Made by a program: the position numbers and the translations under genes | DNA from: Acanthacorydalis orientalis | Taxonomy: Eukaryota; Arthropoda; Insecta; Megaloptera; Corydalidae | DNA length: 64,000 nt | Direction of reading: 5' to 3' | NCBI GenBank assembly: GCA_034766995.1 | Contig: CM068322.1 | Coordinates: 32,970,439-33,034,438 of the forward strand | Shown here: one piece after another, positions 48,712 to 61,507 of the stretch | Layout of the letters: each line of letters starts with the position of its first letter | Position numbering within the stretch: position 1 is the first letter of the stretch | Notes under the pieces: generated by a model | The model's input: the letters and a program-made list of their open reading frames with translations, nothing else | The model's database searches: none | What the model was told of the DNA's origin: nothing

Positions 48712-50108
48712 TAGATTTCTCACAGAGTTCCGTGAATTAGTAGAGAGAAGAACAAAAAACGTTATATATATATGGTTTCTGACGATTCATTAACAAGACA
48801 CAGTATTTTATTTTTCCTGACAACGAACATATTTTTTTATTGAATTTAGTGTTAATTAGGTTTTGTATACCACATAAAAAAAGGAGTTTCGTTAGAAAAA
48901 CTGCAGCTCTGTAAATATATTTATAGTGTAATATTAAAATATTTCCGACCTCTAAAATACAGTAAAATATATTACACAAAAATAAATAAAATCATCTGCT
49001 TATTTCGAAACTCTGTTACAATTTGCAGAACAGTCTGTATGGCAAAGAAAATTATTTTAAATTGAGACAGAAATGGATAAAAGAGTATGTAAGGTAATGA
49101 TCGAAAATATGTAAAAATATAGGCATTAAATAAAACATTCAATTTGTAAGAAATTTGAAAAGCTCTTGTGAACGAATGGACAGGGTTGTTTTTTATTTGA
49201 ACAGCCTCTAGTTCTTCAGCTATATCACAGGTGAATGTAGGCCAAAAAGAGTTGAATATCGGTTGGGTGATTGTACGATTTTTGTTAAAACAGGTAGGAA
49301 TGGCTCGAAAAAGATTGCGAATCTATTGAATGATCGCATTTACAGGGTCTACACAGGTAGGGCAAGAGCTCAAAAGGATTATAAGGGTTGTGTGTATCGA
49401 TCGAATAATCAAGTTGATTGTGTCAAAGAAAGTGTTGATTGACACTGATGAGGTTTGTAAGGGTTACATATTGGAATATTAGTGAAATAATAATTACTTT
49501 TGGAACTTGAGACATTTATTATTTTGATAGATAGCTATTTATTTTTTAATATTTTTTTTGAAATCCGTTCCTTTGATAAACTTTGATAAATTAAATTTCA
49601 TTGTTTTCTATTTAAGAAATATTGCATACTTTTCGTTCGTATTTCAGAAGATTAATTATCTTTTCACCAATACTTGATTGATCAATACCTGTTCTTCATA
49701 TTTTAATTATATCACTTTTATTCAGATGTTGGCTCCGTTTTTATGTAGTCATTTTTAAGTATTGCCAGAGTTTATGAATGGTACTTATTTTTTATATTAT
49801 TTGTGTTTCTACTTTGCACATATTTAGTATCATTCACGTTACGTGTCAATTATTTAAATGATTCTAAATTTTTTTATTACAAATTTAAAAAACTGTCAAG
49901 TGTTGAAAATATACTTTTATTTTTATTTTTTTTTTTTGATTTCAAATTATACTTCAGACATTCGATCATGTCTTACTTATGTTCAGAATTTATTTATAAT
50001 ATTTATCGGATATTCCCTCTATTTTAGAATATATTTTTCCCACTTCCTATATTTAGATCTCGAATATCTATATTTGGATATTTTCATTAAAATTTTTAAT
50101 GGAAACTA

Positions 50109-50111
<3 letters not shown>

Positions 50112-50160
<49 letters not shown>
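50112..50160. repeat. (TA)n microsatellite
   Basis: About 49 bases of TA repeat. Confidence 0.92.
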
Positions 50161-50161
<1 letters not shown>

Positions 50162-50235
50162 TTTTATGACGCGCTATAAAAAGAAAAAATATACAAGAAT
50201 TGCTTGCTTGTCAGAAATATAATAATGTATGACAG

Positions 50236-50238
<3 letters not shown>

Positions 50239-50280
<42 letters not shown>
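50239..50280. repeat. (TA)n microsatellite
   Basis: About 42 bases of TA repeat. Confidence 0.92.
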
Positions 50281-50283
<3 letters not shown>

Positions 50284-50515
50284 GCATTTAAATATAATAA
50301 ATCAAGATTTCATAAGCAAATCTTGACACATGTACACTCCAAACAGAACGAAAACAATCGTACATTTTATACATCATACATGTTTATATCTAATGGTAAA
50401 TATATTTGATAAAGAAGGTGCTACCCACTTCATCACTTAGGTGTCAGAGGTGTCAACAATTCGTTTGTGTAAACACTATGTCAGTTCCATATATGAGTCT
50501 GTGTTCATGTACAAA

Positions 50516-50520
<5 letters not shown>

Positions 50521-50566
<46 letters not shown>
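50521..50566. repeat. (TA)n microsatellite
   Basis: About 46 bases of TA repeat with short inverted flanks ACAAATAT/ATATTTGT. Confidence 0.92.
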
Positions 50567-50570
<4 letters not shown>

Positions 50571-51669
50571 ATATATAGACCATATATGGAGCTTTCTGTT
50601 GACAGGATACACTGTAAATGTGTTAGGTGTACGTATAGAAACCTGACGCTAGAGTGCTCGGTGTCAATGCGATTCTAACGTTGTCTCTGTTACTCGTACG
50701 TAAAAGCACAAAACAAACACTTGTACCTTAATGAGTGAGGAAATGCATCGTTGCTGATAGAATCACCAACTACTGCTACCAGCCGTTAAGCACTTGTACA
50801 TGAAATAAATCGAAACTGGTGTTGTTTTTCTACCGGGATGCTGAACTGCAATTATAACAATTTTCGTGTCACAAGTACATATATCATTATTTTTAATGCA
50901 GACAGTGGAACTATTTGAGCGTACGATGTTTTCTGATTGTTGAATAGTTGTTTAGTTTTTCAATGATTGAGAGTATGTTATCGATAGAGAAAAACAGTAG
51001 TTGCACGTTTTAAAACAAAGATAGAACGAGAAAAGAAAATTTATTGCAAAAGATTTATTTTTCTAATGTAAAAATGTATGAGTCGTGCTCTGCTTGTTCA
51101 ATACTTTATTTTATGGATGAACTTACCGAATTGGTTGATTTATATGTAGGTGTGTTAAAGTTTTTATTTTATTAGAAAGCGGAAATGAGATTCTTTGCAT
51201 TCAAAACAATACCATATATTTTTTATGATAACATTTGTACAACAAATGTTCGATCTAATAAATATTAATTAGAGTACGAAATAATTGACTACCAATCTAA
51301 ATATAAGTTTTTTTTTTATTTAAAATTCTCCATTTAAGTATTTCATTATTTTTTATCCGGTATTGAAAGGAAACCTTTTTAATTCCTTTCTATATATTTT
51401 GAATCTTTACTCCTTAGCTTATAATCGTTATTTCCTAGATCCATTTTCAGTACGAATTATTACATTTTTCTATCTGTTTTAGGTATCTATCAATATGATT
51501 GTATTTTAATTTATTGCCTTTAATCACTACATCTTGACTAATTTTTTATTATTCCATTTCGTATTTTTATACTAAGATTTTTATATTATTTGATTTATTT
51601 TATTTACTAATTATTTTCTACACAATTGCTCATATTTTAAAATTTATTCAGAATATATTATTAAATTCA

Positions 51670-51670
<1 letters not shown>

Positions 51671-51712
<42 letters not shown>
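51671..51712. repeat. (TA)n microsatellite
   Basis: About 42 bases of TA repeat. Confidence 0.92.
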
Positions 51713-51718
<6 letters not shown>

Positions 51719-52137
51719 AACATATTTTTTTTATTTTTATCGTTTTAAAACATATTAAAAGTATAAAATTGCTGGTTATCTAAATTATATTCTTCTTCAA
51801 TTACTAGTCATTGTATATTTTATATTATTCCTGTTATTTGTCCCTAATATATATATATATATATATATATATAATTGTTCAGTATTTATTTTTTTATTGA
51901 TTGTTGCAGGGATTGCAGGTTCTGTCGTTTAGTTATTACTTATAAGGTGTCTTTTTGATTCACTTTAAGAATCACTTCTTTGAATTTGTTATTTATTTAG
52001 TGGATAGTTAAATTTGTTTGTATCATGATACATTATTTAAAAACCATCAACAATTTTTAAGTTGTACAGTATTTGACTATCAATTTTGATATCTATGTTC
52101 TCTTAAGATCCGTGTTTAAAAATATCTTCTAATTACA

Positions 52138-52420
52138 ATATAGTTTCGATTCTGTGGCAAATTCGCTTACACGAATCATTTTTTCACTCACCCGATTTCT
52201 GATTCATCCTTATTCATATTTCGATCGATATTTTATCATAGAAAACTTTTTTTGTTTTTGTTTTAAAGCATTTCTGTGCTTTAATGCTGCGAGAATGACT
52301 GAATCATCATCGGAATGGGTATAAGCAGTGCTCAGTTCTCGAATATTTTCGATAAGGACATTTCATGCGGGTTGAGAAGTGGAAGAAAAAAATCGTTAGT
52401 GAAAGTGTATGATAGGTAAT
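52138..52420. repeat. Foldback MITE, near-complete copy
   Basis: Left arm: TTCGATTCTGTGGCAAATTC, GAATCATTTTTTCACTCACC, TTCATATTTCGATCGATATT. Right arm: GCTGCGAGAATGACTGAATC, ATCATCGGAATGGGTATAAG, TCGAATATTTTCGATAAGGA, AAATCGTTAGTGAAAGTG. Arms are diverged but in mirrored order. Confidence 0.55.
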
Positions 52421-53232
52421 GTTTAATCATTTTTATAAAGAATATTTTCTTGCATTTGAAACAGTAATTAATTTGTGAAAGTGATTTTCTGTTATCAGAT
52501 ATTTTTATATTAATATTCATTTATTAATAGTGCGATCTAGCAAATATGATAATTTTGTTCTAAAATAAACGAAAATCGTCTTATATAAAAATCACGACTT
52601 AGACAACAGCTATAATGTTTCATCGGGGCCTTGTTTCGATTATACGATTCAACCTTTAGAAAAAGAACACTGAACCTTTCTACATGCAAGAGTATATGCA
52701 TACTATTGTTCTTGTGATTCTGTAATTTCGAAAGTACCATTTCCAATATTCTAAGCATATAAAAACAAAACTAGTCCATTATCCGTATCTATAACATTGA
52801 ACCATCTCGTTGAAGCAATTCTGTTGTTGGGTCCGTATGTGTAACTGACATGTCGAGAATGAAAATATCAAAGCGTATGTAACGTAGAAAATAACATTGA
52901 GAGAGAGAGTAAGAGAGGATGTATGGGAGATAGAGGGATGTGTAAATAGGCACGCACATAGACACGACGTTACTATTTCTAAATGAAATTCGTGAAAATG
53001 GGAATTTCACTTACGTAAAATACACTTGTTAAGAGTGTCGCGCGTTCACAACCCTCTTGGGCATTACAGTCGTACAACAGTGTTACCGACATGTTTATTA
53101 CACTACGTATATGTGTTTACGTTAGTGTGAATGTTATTTTGCAATGTTTATAAATACTGGACGTTTAAGAGACGTTGTGATTTGATATGGGTGAAAATTT
53201 AAATGGAAATACTACTATGTAATACTATAAAA

Positions 53233-53239
<7 letters not shown>

Positions 53240-53288
<49 letters not shown>
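53240..53288. repeat. (TA)n microsatellite
   Basis: About 48 bases of TA repeat passing into GATA units. Confidence 0.92.
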
Positions 53289-53290
<2 letters not shown>

Positions 53291-53517
53291 TAGATAGGTA
53301 GATATTGTATGGATTTATTCAATCTTCTTCGTCAATTTATTCAATCGTTTTCTTGTTTTATTTATAAAGTGTTTTAGTAAAATTGCTTTTAACTATAAAC
53401 GTTATTATATTTATCTAAAATTATATTCGCTGTTATTTACATTTATTTAAATCTATTTTTTATCTTAATACATTTTATTACTCATTTTTATTCTATATAT
53501 CTTTTGATAAAAAATCA

Positions 53518-53700
53518 TTTTTGTAAATGAATTCTTTTTCACTTCACAAATCATAAAAAAATATTATTAAAACTATTCAATAATCATTTATTGAATATTT
53601 TCAGTTTGAAATTTTTTTTATGGTTTGTGAGTGAAGAAAGAATTCATTTGTTAAAGTGAATTTAGCCACAGTATCAGAACCGAATTGTGAAAAAATCATC
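53518..53700. repeat. Foldback MITE, compact inverted copy
   Basis: Left AAATGAATTCTTTTTCACTT and CACAAATCATAAAAAAAT; mirrored right ATTTTTTTTATGGTTTGTGA and AAGAAAGAATTCATTTGTTA. It ends AGCCACAGTATCAGAAC, the inverse of the family's outer end. The centre is only ATTCAATAATCATTTATTGAAT, itself palindromic. It would fold into one long imperfect stem. Confidence 0.7.
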
Positions 53701-53965
53701 TTGGAGTAGTTAAACGAAGCCATATTTTTAATTTTGATGTTAAAATGTTGACATTACATGTAGAGTAAATAGTAATGTCTTTTTTTCAAATACAGTAAGT
53801 TTCTTATAAATTCTACAAACACTATACAAAGATTTGTACTAAAAACGAATTTATTTTTTCTAAATTTTTATATTATAATACATTTGAAAAATTATTCAAA
53901 ATTTATCTAAGAAGAAGCAAGAAATATTTATTATTTGAATAGAATAATTTCAATATTTATTCCTT

Positions 53966-54246
53966 TTATGCGGCACATCTTTCCCCCAAAGCTGAACCAG
54001 TCATTCCCGTGACTTCTGCAGTTTTTTTTCAGTTGAAATACCAAAAGTATACAATACCTAGCTGATTTTCTGCCGCCATCGTAATTACTACTGTTTTTTG
54101 AGGTTATATCAACTGCTTGACCAAAATATATAGTGTATTTTAATGTTAACGTTGGCTCTTAGACATTCTAAAATGACTAGAAAATATTTCAGTTTAAAAC
54201 AATGTTATAATTGATTTAATTAAAAGGTACATAATTTATTTTTCAC

Positions 54247-54250
<4 letters not shown>
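53966..54250 (-). mobile_element. Mos1-like mariner deletion derivative, copy 10 (N-terminal half)
   Basis: Right inverted end (TTTTTCACCTGA) before TA at 54251 and the N-terminal transposase remnant on the minus strand. The C-terminal half is missing. A TA microsatellite begins exactly at its end. Confidence 0.72.

Positions 54251-54307
<57 letters not shown>
54251..54307. repeat. (TA)n microsatellite
   Basis: About 57 bases of TA repeat abutting mariner copy 10. Confidence 0.92.
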
Positions 54308-54310
<3 letters not shown>

Positions 54311-54406
54311 TTTCAATAAACACATATTTATTCACAATTTTACAATATCTACTTTGTCTGTTTGTCTAGTAAGTGGATTTAAAGAGAAACACGTTACAGA
54401 TTTGAA

Positions 54407-54409
<3 letters not shown>

Positions 54410-54475
<66 letters not shown>
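54410..54475. repeat. (TA)n microsatellite
   Basis: About 66 bases of TA repeat, one of the longest here. Confidence 0.93.
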
Positions 54476-54476
<1 letters not shown>

Positions 54477-54592
54477 CAGCTTTGAAATGTCTTTGTTTAT
54501 TCGATGAACACATTGAATATGTGTTATTATTCGTTTGAAACCGACTCGCTGGTTTTGCTCGTAACTCATCTAGACAATCCCATAAAAACGTG

Positions 54593-54597
<5 letters not shown>

Positions 54598-54636
<39 letters not shown>
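54598..54636. repeat. (TA)n microsatellite
   Basis: About 39 bases of TA repeat; third TA tract within 400 bases. Confidence 0.9.
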
Positions 54637-54639
<3 letters not shown>

Positions 54640-55243
54640 GTATACATAGATTTACATTTATATGTTTTGTATACAAACGTATAGAAACAATATTGAGGCG
54701 TCTCGTGCAGAGGATCACCATCGCGGTTGCTTCCGTAATTGAATCGAGTAAACCTCTGCCCCGAGCAAGTCATTTTACTTTGTAATTGAGAGCTCAAGCC
54801 ATTGACGTAGGTTTAATGAATTGCCGACCGTTAAGATAGGAGAAACCGTTTTATTGGACAGCATCGATTTCAGACAACGGACCGACAAAAATCCTACCAG
54901 ATACATCACTGGACACAAGTATAAATTTTCAATAGAGCACCGAATCTAATTTCTGTTCGGACGTGTCTCTGCGTGTAATGTCTTTTAAATAACACCGAAC
55001 CCGTTTGTAAATCTCTCTTCCAATGTACAAATAGATGCGTGCGTGTTTGTGATTTTATTACCTGATATCACTTCGCGGTAATTATAATTGAATATTAAAT
55101 TATTATTAAACTAAATAATAATATAATTTGTACTTATAATTGAAACAGAATCAATGTTATTCTGGCAAACAATATTAGTAATTAGTTGTTAATAATTATT
55201 TAATTTAATAATGTCGGCAAATGTGTAATTTAATATTAATGAA

Positions 55244-55246
<3 letters not shown>

Positions 55247-55314
<68 letters not shown>
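55247..55314. repeat. (TA)n microsatellite
   Basis: About 68 bases of TA repeat, the longest pure tract I measured. Confidence 0.93.
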
Positions 55315-55317
<3 letters not shown>

Positions 55318-56465
55318 ACAATTAAATAGACAGTGCCAGAAAGTGTACAAAAAAACCAATAATTTGATATATGTTATCTGCAGTGCTTTAACAGGATTGA
55401 TTTTTAATCAATTTAATGAAACAATAATCTTGTTTGGAATTCGTTTAGATTATGTTTGCAGTCGGGTATTCAGTACTTGAAGCGAATGATTGATTCAATA
55501 TACTCCTATATCGATATGTGTGTATGTAGTGTATCATTTGAGAGATTAAGCTACTGAATTGTAATAAATTATCGAATGATCGATTGTATTATGGATGACC
55601 AGATGATACTGAAATTAGTAGTTTTGCATTTTCTAGATTTTGCAGATTTTTAAAGAAAATCTGTTACTATTATAGATTTTATTCTATTTTTAAATGACTG
55701 TGTGTTGATTAATGAATTGGTTGTTATCCAATAGGTCTCAAATCAGTAAAAAATATTATGAAAATAATTTTTTTTTGCAGCAATTTTTGCGATAAATTTC
55801 TCATGCAATCATAATAAAATCGTAATAACAATAAGAAAATGGAATTAGATTTAAATTAATTATCAAGAATTTATTTCTCACTCAGCGTACAAACTAATAT
55901 TTTTATGAATACAAATATTCATCAATGGAGTACTGTATAGGAATTTAATTCACTTAGTGATTATTTCTGATTTAACTCAACTAATTACTTTGATTTAAGA
56001 TTTTTGAGTATTATATTTACAAAGTTTATTTGTGTATATCTATTATGTATCTGTTTAAAAGTCAATATTTTATAATTTCATTGAGTAGTTGAAAAATGAT
56101 TTTAAAAGTCTGGTAGGTGTAATTAAGTTCATCTATATATACATATATATATATAAATAAATTAATATGATTACGCAGCCCTTATTGAAAATGTATCTAT
56201 ATATTGAAAAGCACGGTTTTAGGATTAGACACGCCACTCGCATCATCAACCAATAACAGACAGTATTAAACTCTGACTGATTCGTAATTAATCAGTTTAT
56301 CTCTATTTGCATAACTGTAATTTCATTGTCGACGGTTTCTATTTACGATAAAAGGGTCAGGTCCATTACTACAGCAATAAGCTGTTACGCATCGCAAATC
56401 AAAAATAAATCCACTTTCCGGAATTTCCATGTCGACGAATTACTTTGCAAATAAATTCATATACA

Positions 56466-56486
56466 TCTCTTTCTCTCTCTCTCTCT

Positions 56487-56531
<45 letters not shown>
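56466..56531. repeat. Compound (TC)n-(TA)n microsatellite
   Basis: About 20 bases of TC repeat, then about 42 bases of TA repeat. Confidence 0.9.
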
Positions 56532-56534
<3 letters not shown>

Positions 56535-56668
56535 TGGTTATGGTGTAAACTTATCGTTTTTATTATAACGACTGTGAATATTAATTTAATTCACAATTCT
56601 TTCGACTGTTCAACTCTTATCTTGAACAAAAATCAAAATAAATTCAAGAAATTTAAATATTTTTTACA

Positions 56669-56713
<45 letters not shown>
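56669..56713. repeat. (TA)n microsatellite
   Basis: About 45 bases of TA repeat with one C interruption. Confidence 0.9.
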
Positions 56714-56715
<2 letters not shown>

Positions 56716-57042
56716 TAAATATTTTGGTGAAATGTATGTAAATAAATTATAAAAATGTAGCGACTCCATTAAGATAACGTTCGCAGTCGTTTTATTCAAT
56801 TAAAAATTATTATCAAGTATGGAAATAAATGTGAACGTTTGTACGTAATATATGAATGTCTGTCATGACGACAATGTTGCCAACATACAAACACACGGAA
56901 ACGTTCGTTCGTTATTTGTTTAAATGGCGCGTAATTGAAACAATAAATAGTAATGTGCTTTTTTAAATATGATGTGCAAGTTTATAGGTTACACAAATAA
57001 CTAATGTGGTCGCTACATGTTATTTCATTCTATTTTTATATA

Positions 57043-57044
<2 letters not shown>

Positions 57045-57092
<48 letters not shown>
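57045..57092. repeat. (TA)n microsatellite
   Basis: About 47 bases of TA repeat. Confidence 0.92.
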
Positions 57093-57094
<2 letters not shown>

Positions 57095-57849
57095 TTTACA
57101 ATCTTTATCGTGAATGTAATTTTGAGAATTGCATGATTTTATTTATGAATACAAATTAATTTAAGTGTTAAATACAGTCGAATATTTATTATTTTTTTAA
57201 TCACCTTGTTAAAAATGAGTATTTTAAAAATGTTTTTTTTTATAAATGTTGTTGTTATTATTATTTGGAGTTTTAGAGCGCTTGCGTTTTGTTATTAAAC
57301 ATATAAATCTTTCAAAGTATAGTTCTATATTCGATTTGAATATTGAATATTATTCTGATGAAACATATTTAATATTCGGTTTGTTTAATTAATTAATTTA
57401 ATTATTAATTTATTTAATTGTTTATCCACGATGTTTTTCTTAAATTTTGTTCTATATTATATAAAGATTTCTATTTTTGTGCACGCATTGTACATTTTTA
57501 GAACTATTGAATTATTTTAAATGTAAATTATAAGCTTCTACTTTTAATTGGATTAGTTTGGTATACAGAGATTTAATTTATAATTCATGCCATTTGATTT
57601 ATGCCAAGTATAAACGCTCTTTTACAGTTTCTAGATATTTTTTTTATTGTTAAAGAAAAATAATAATATTCAAATTGAAACGTTCGACTGTAAAATTATA
57701 TTTTATCAATTTTATTCCCCTGACATTTTTTTTTTAAATTATAGTTTTATAAATTATAATGAAAAAAGAAAAATTAAAAATTAGGTATAAAAATACACAA
57801 CGTAAATACTGGTTCATTAACCATTTCCTATCCGAGGTAAAAATTGTCC

Positions 57850-58330
57850 AACAATTCAAACCTGTTATAAAAGATATTGACTAGCTGATGTCCATCTCAC
57901 GATCATACAACAATCACTGATCTATTTTTAACAATTTCTAGCAACGGTTTATAAACGCAGACATGCACATTCTCAACAGTGGATTAAAGCAACGGCGATT
58001 CCCGCAAACTTGATCGAATATTTCAACTTAGAGACGAGTTAAACTTGTAATATTTGTCGGCGTCGAAACTTGCCCAGCACTGTGAACGCGCCGAGTTACA
58101 CACATCAAAGCCAAATTGGTATATTTCCACATGAAAGATGACCCATTGTGTAAATACTGCATCTGTCAGTTATCTTTTCACAGCAACGGATTGTTTTGCA
58201 TATCGTGTCAAGTGGACTTAATTCGATTGAGACTGTGTTCGGAACGTCGAAGGTTTCTTCGAACGATCGACGCCAACCGCAAAAGTCTGACAGCTGTGAA
58301 CAGTTTCTGTAACGTTTGAACAATCTTTAG
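57850..58330. other. GC-elevated island
   Basis: Raised GC/CpG content. A 62-codon plus-strand frame (ATG 58131 to TGA 58319) contains C-x2-C-x12-C-x2-C, a zinc-ribbon-like spacing, but the opposite strand is also open and I do not recognise it. Confidence 0.25.
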
Positions 58331-58769
58331 ATTGAATTATCTTCCTTATCCGCGTGAATAATTTTGATTTAACTGTTTCACACCCACATGTATGCACACT
58401 AGACTGAGTTTCGAATTTATACATACTTAGAGGTTCCTTACAAATGCCATTACTTCTGTTCATTTCAGATATGTCGTGGAAGATTATAATATTTTTTCTT
58501 GTATGAAACGTATTAACAATATTAAATATAATAGAGAGAAATAGGATATTTATTTTTTTGTCGAGGATAGGTAGATTTACTTTATATATCAAGCGAATCG
58601 AAGAAATGTAGATTTTAAACAATCCGAAAGTGAAATATTTGAATGAAAAAATATATTCGAATTGTTTGTTATTTTTCTTTTGTAAATTAATTTTCAATCT
58701 AAAAAAAAACGCGGATTTTTTCCACAAAATATTTTTAATATCCGATTGACTGTTGATTTTTTCTGACAT

Positions 58770-58920
58770 GAATTTTGATGGCGATGTTATGCTGTCATTT
58801 TCGAAGCACATAGAAACAAAAATCGATGCTGAAGATATTTTGATTAAAACAATCGTGTAATTTCTTGTTTCAGAGTAAAAATTCATTTGTGAAAGTGAAT
58901 TTAGCAAGTGTTAGAACAGT
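58770..58920. repeat. Foldback MITE copy
   Basis: GATGGCGATGTTATGCTGTC and ATTTTCGAAGCACATAGAAA are left-arm blocks; AAAAATTCATTTGTGAAAGT and GAATTTAGCAAGTGTTAGAA are the outer right arm. The middle of the right arm is deleted. Confidence 0.55.
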
Positions 58921-59439
58921 ATTTATTCATAGTACTAAAATGTGCGTGGAATTGTTTATCTCAGATTTTTTTTAATCAATAAATTAACGATAAGAACATA
59001 TGGTCAGTTATTTATACTTGTCATCTAAAGATAAAAAATGCGTTTTTCATTTCTACAGTGAAAAATAAAATGGAGAATAGTATTAAAATAGAGAGTATAT
59101 AACACCATCTTATCTTTGAAAAAGACTTTTACAAGAGGATCATATGTAAAAGATGTAAGTATTATATGGAATGGGAACTGAAAATAATTTATTACTTTCA
59201 TCCATTAATATTTTTTTGTTCGAATTTTAAAACAGTGATTACTTAAGCGAAAGTGTTCATAATAATCAGCTGTTTACTATAACCGATGTTAATATTATTT
59301 AACATGTACTGTATGTGAATCATCGACTAAAAATAAAAAAAAACTGGAAAGAAATCTGGTGTATAGTAGACAGAACATATTTTTCATCTTGCAATAATTG
59401 AACAGAACACGTGTTTGATATAAACACACTCAGACAACA

Positions 59440-59910
59440 TATATTTAATTGCACACGAACATAATTCTACATCTATTCCATGTCGAACACATGTAACGCG
59501 GGACGTGCAATCGACATTGTATCACCTCTACAGAAATCTCAGTCTGACTAGATGTAGGTTCCGCCTTCGTCGACGACAACTTCCCACCAAAACTAATTCT
59601 AGACGATGGACTCGATCGGACACAGGTTTCATCTCTCTGACAAGATGTTCTTTTAGTGTCGACGGGAACGCGCTCGCAGATCCTCGTCGAGAAACTGTAA
59701 ATCTGTCGGAATTGTGTTGATGAAGTTTAAATACGACAGAGCTGTACGGGTATTACGTCTCCGGAATACCGTCTTGCGTCTAACAAAAGGCCCTCGGTCG
59801 TCGTATTCTTTCGTCGGCTCATTGTTGGAAACACAGCGTAAGATAAAAGTCGTAATGGTATTGTTCGTTGATTAATCGTACTGACGACGACTGTTCGAAA
59901 ATGAATGCGA
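59440..59910. other. GC-elevated island
   Basis: CpG-rich by local standards, with GTCGACGACAAC and GTCGTCGTATTC motifs. Both strands have 70-codon open frames of low plausibility. No gene is called. Confidence 0.3.
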
Positions 59911-60403
59911 TGTTAAAGAGCTCACTTTTTTTCTTTTAACACGTTATTAATTGTCTCTCTGCACGCAAAATGATTTATAAAATGTTTCAGATGAATGGGA
60001 AAAATATTTTCGTTTCGAATAAAAAATCGTTCGCAACAAGATGTCCGATGGAAATAAAAGAATAATACAACTGAATTAATTAATGAAAATGTATATTCAT
60101 ATTTATTATTTTTTTAAAAAATAGATTCTATCAGATCCGAGTCTTAGGTAATCCACATGTAAATTATATTTCTGCACGCAACTTATTATAAAATATTTTA
60201 GAATTATATGCGATGGTAGCTTCGATAATTTTTGGCCTAGCCGAGAGATGATTCAAATTGTAATGAATTTTATATGGTCTGTGCATTGTTATCCTTGATT
60301 AATTTGTCTTAGAATTTTCATAAAGTTATGCCAAGTAGTTTGTGTTTGACAGTCTGTCAAAGTGAAGAAGTTTTTCGTTCTGTAAACAATGTAGACACTC
60401 GAA

Positions 60404-61457
60404 GTATGCGCAGTGATAAAATATTTTAATATTAAGGGTTTATCTCCGACCGAAATAAAATCCGAGCTGTATTATTCTTTAGACAAGTCAGGTCCATCGT
60501 TCTCAACTGTTAAAGCATGGGATGTGGACTTTAAACGTAGACGTATGAGCATTGAGGATGCACAACGTTCGAACATTCCAAAAACGGTCATTTCTGAGGA
60601 AATGGTCAGAAAAGTACACAAAATTATATCGAACGACCATCGATTGAAATTGGTAGAGATATCTGAGGATGTAAGAATATTGAAAGAGCGAGTACATCAT
60701 ATATTATGCGAAGTTTGTGGCTTGAGAAAGCTATCCGTACGATGGATACCGAGATTGCTCGCACCAGAGCAAAAACTCAATCATATGACCATCTCCGAGC
60801 AGTGTTTGGTGCTGTTCAAGTGCAATCCAATGACTGTGTGTCGATTCGATACGATGGAAGAGACTTGAATCTACCGTTACAGTCCGGAGACGAAGCAACA
60901 ATCACAACAGTGAACAGCGAGAGGCGAACCAACTTCGAAGAAGGCGACAACGGTTCAATCGACCTTAAAGGTTATGGCGTCAGTATCTTGCGATGCGAAA
61001 GGTGTTCATTTGTTCGATTATCTTGAAAAAGGTAAAACAATAAATTGTGAGTACTACGCATATTTACTTGACCAGCTGTACTAAAAAGTTCCCAGATTAG
61101 CGAAGAAAAAAGTTTTATCATAAGGATGATGCGCCTTGCTACAATCCTACTATTACGATGGATAAAATTCAGGCTTCGAATAGCTGCCTCATGCAGCTTT
61201 CTCGCTAGATTTGGCCTCGTTGGACTTTAGTTTTGCTTCCGAGCCTGAAAAGTTTTTATTCTGGTAAAAACTATTTGGTGTATTTCGAAGTGATTGCCGC
61301 AACAAACATTTTTTTTGAAGAGTTGGACGAATGTGTCCATAAATTTGGCATAAAAGCTCTTGAATATCACCAAAAAGTATGTAGAATCGCCAGTAGAATA
61401 AGAATTTGTGTTAAAAGAAGACTATGTCAAAGAATAAAATACTTTTTCACTCAATAG
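60404..61457 (+). pseudogene. Mellifera-type mariner transposase pseudogene
   Basis: Near-full-length relic. The frame from 60413 is open for 151 codons and covers both helix-turn-helix motifs and the linker RWIPRLLAPEQK (the WVPHEL position). The first catalytic region reads DTMEET where the family has TVDET, so the Asp is replaced by Glu. Then TGG-to-TGA type stops break YSPETKQQSQQ and KVMASVSCDAKG. After a frame change, YHKDDAPC marks the second catalytic motif and EELDECVHKFGIKALE the C-terminus. The third-Asp PYSPDLAPSD motif is decayed to AFSLDLASLD. No clear left inverted end is visible. Non-functional. Confidence 0.88.
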
Positions 61458-61507
61458 TTAAAATTTTTTCTCCTTTCTAGGTCAAAAACTTTTCATCCCA
61501 TTTAGTT

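Larger units (their letters stand above)
48177..53965. other. Gene-free AT-rich stretch
   Basis: No coding gene seen. Dense TA repeats; foldback copies at 52138-52420 and 53518-53700. The region 52850-53060 is less AT-rich and has a GA-rich run, but no recognisable gene. Confidence 0.65.
54476..60403. other. Gene-free stretch with GC-elevated islands
   Basis: No coding gene recognised. GC-elevated islands at about 54660-55080, 57850-58330 and 59440-59910 are separated by TA-rich DNA. A foldback copy lies at 58770-58920. Confidence 0.6.

Noticed and set aside
58218..58907. 229-codon open frame on the minus strand, the longest in the desert
   Set aside because: Its beginning lies in a foldback repeat, its composition follows AT-rich DNA, no motif is recognisable and the other strand is open as well. 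Probably chance.
60706..61026. 106-codon frame as a second gene
   Set aside because: It is an out-of-frame shadow of the mariner transposase relic.
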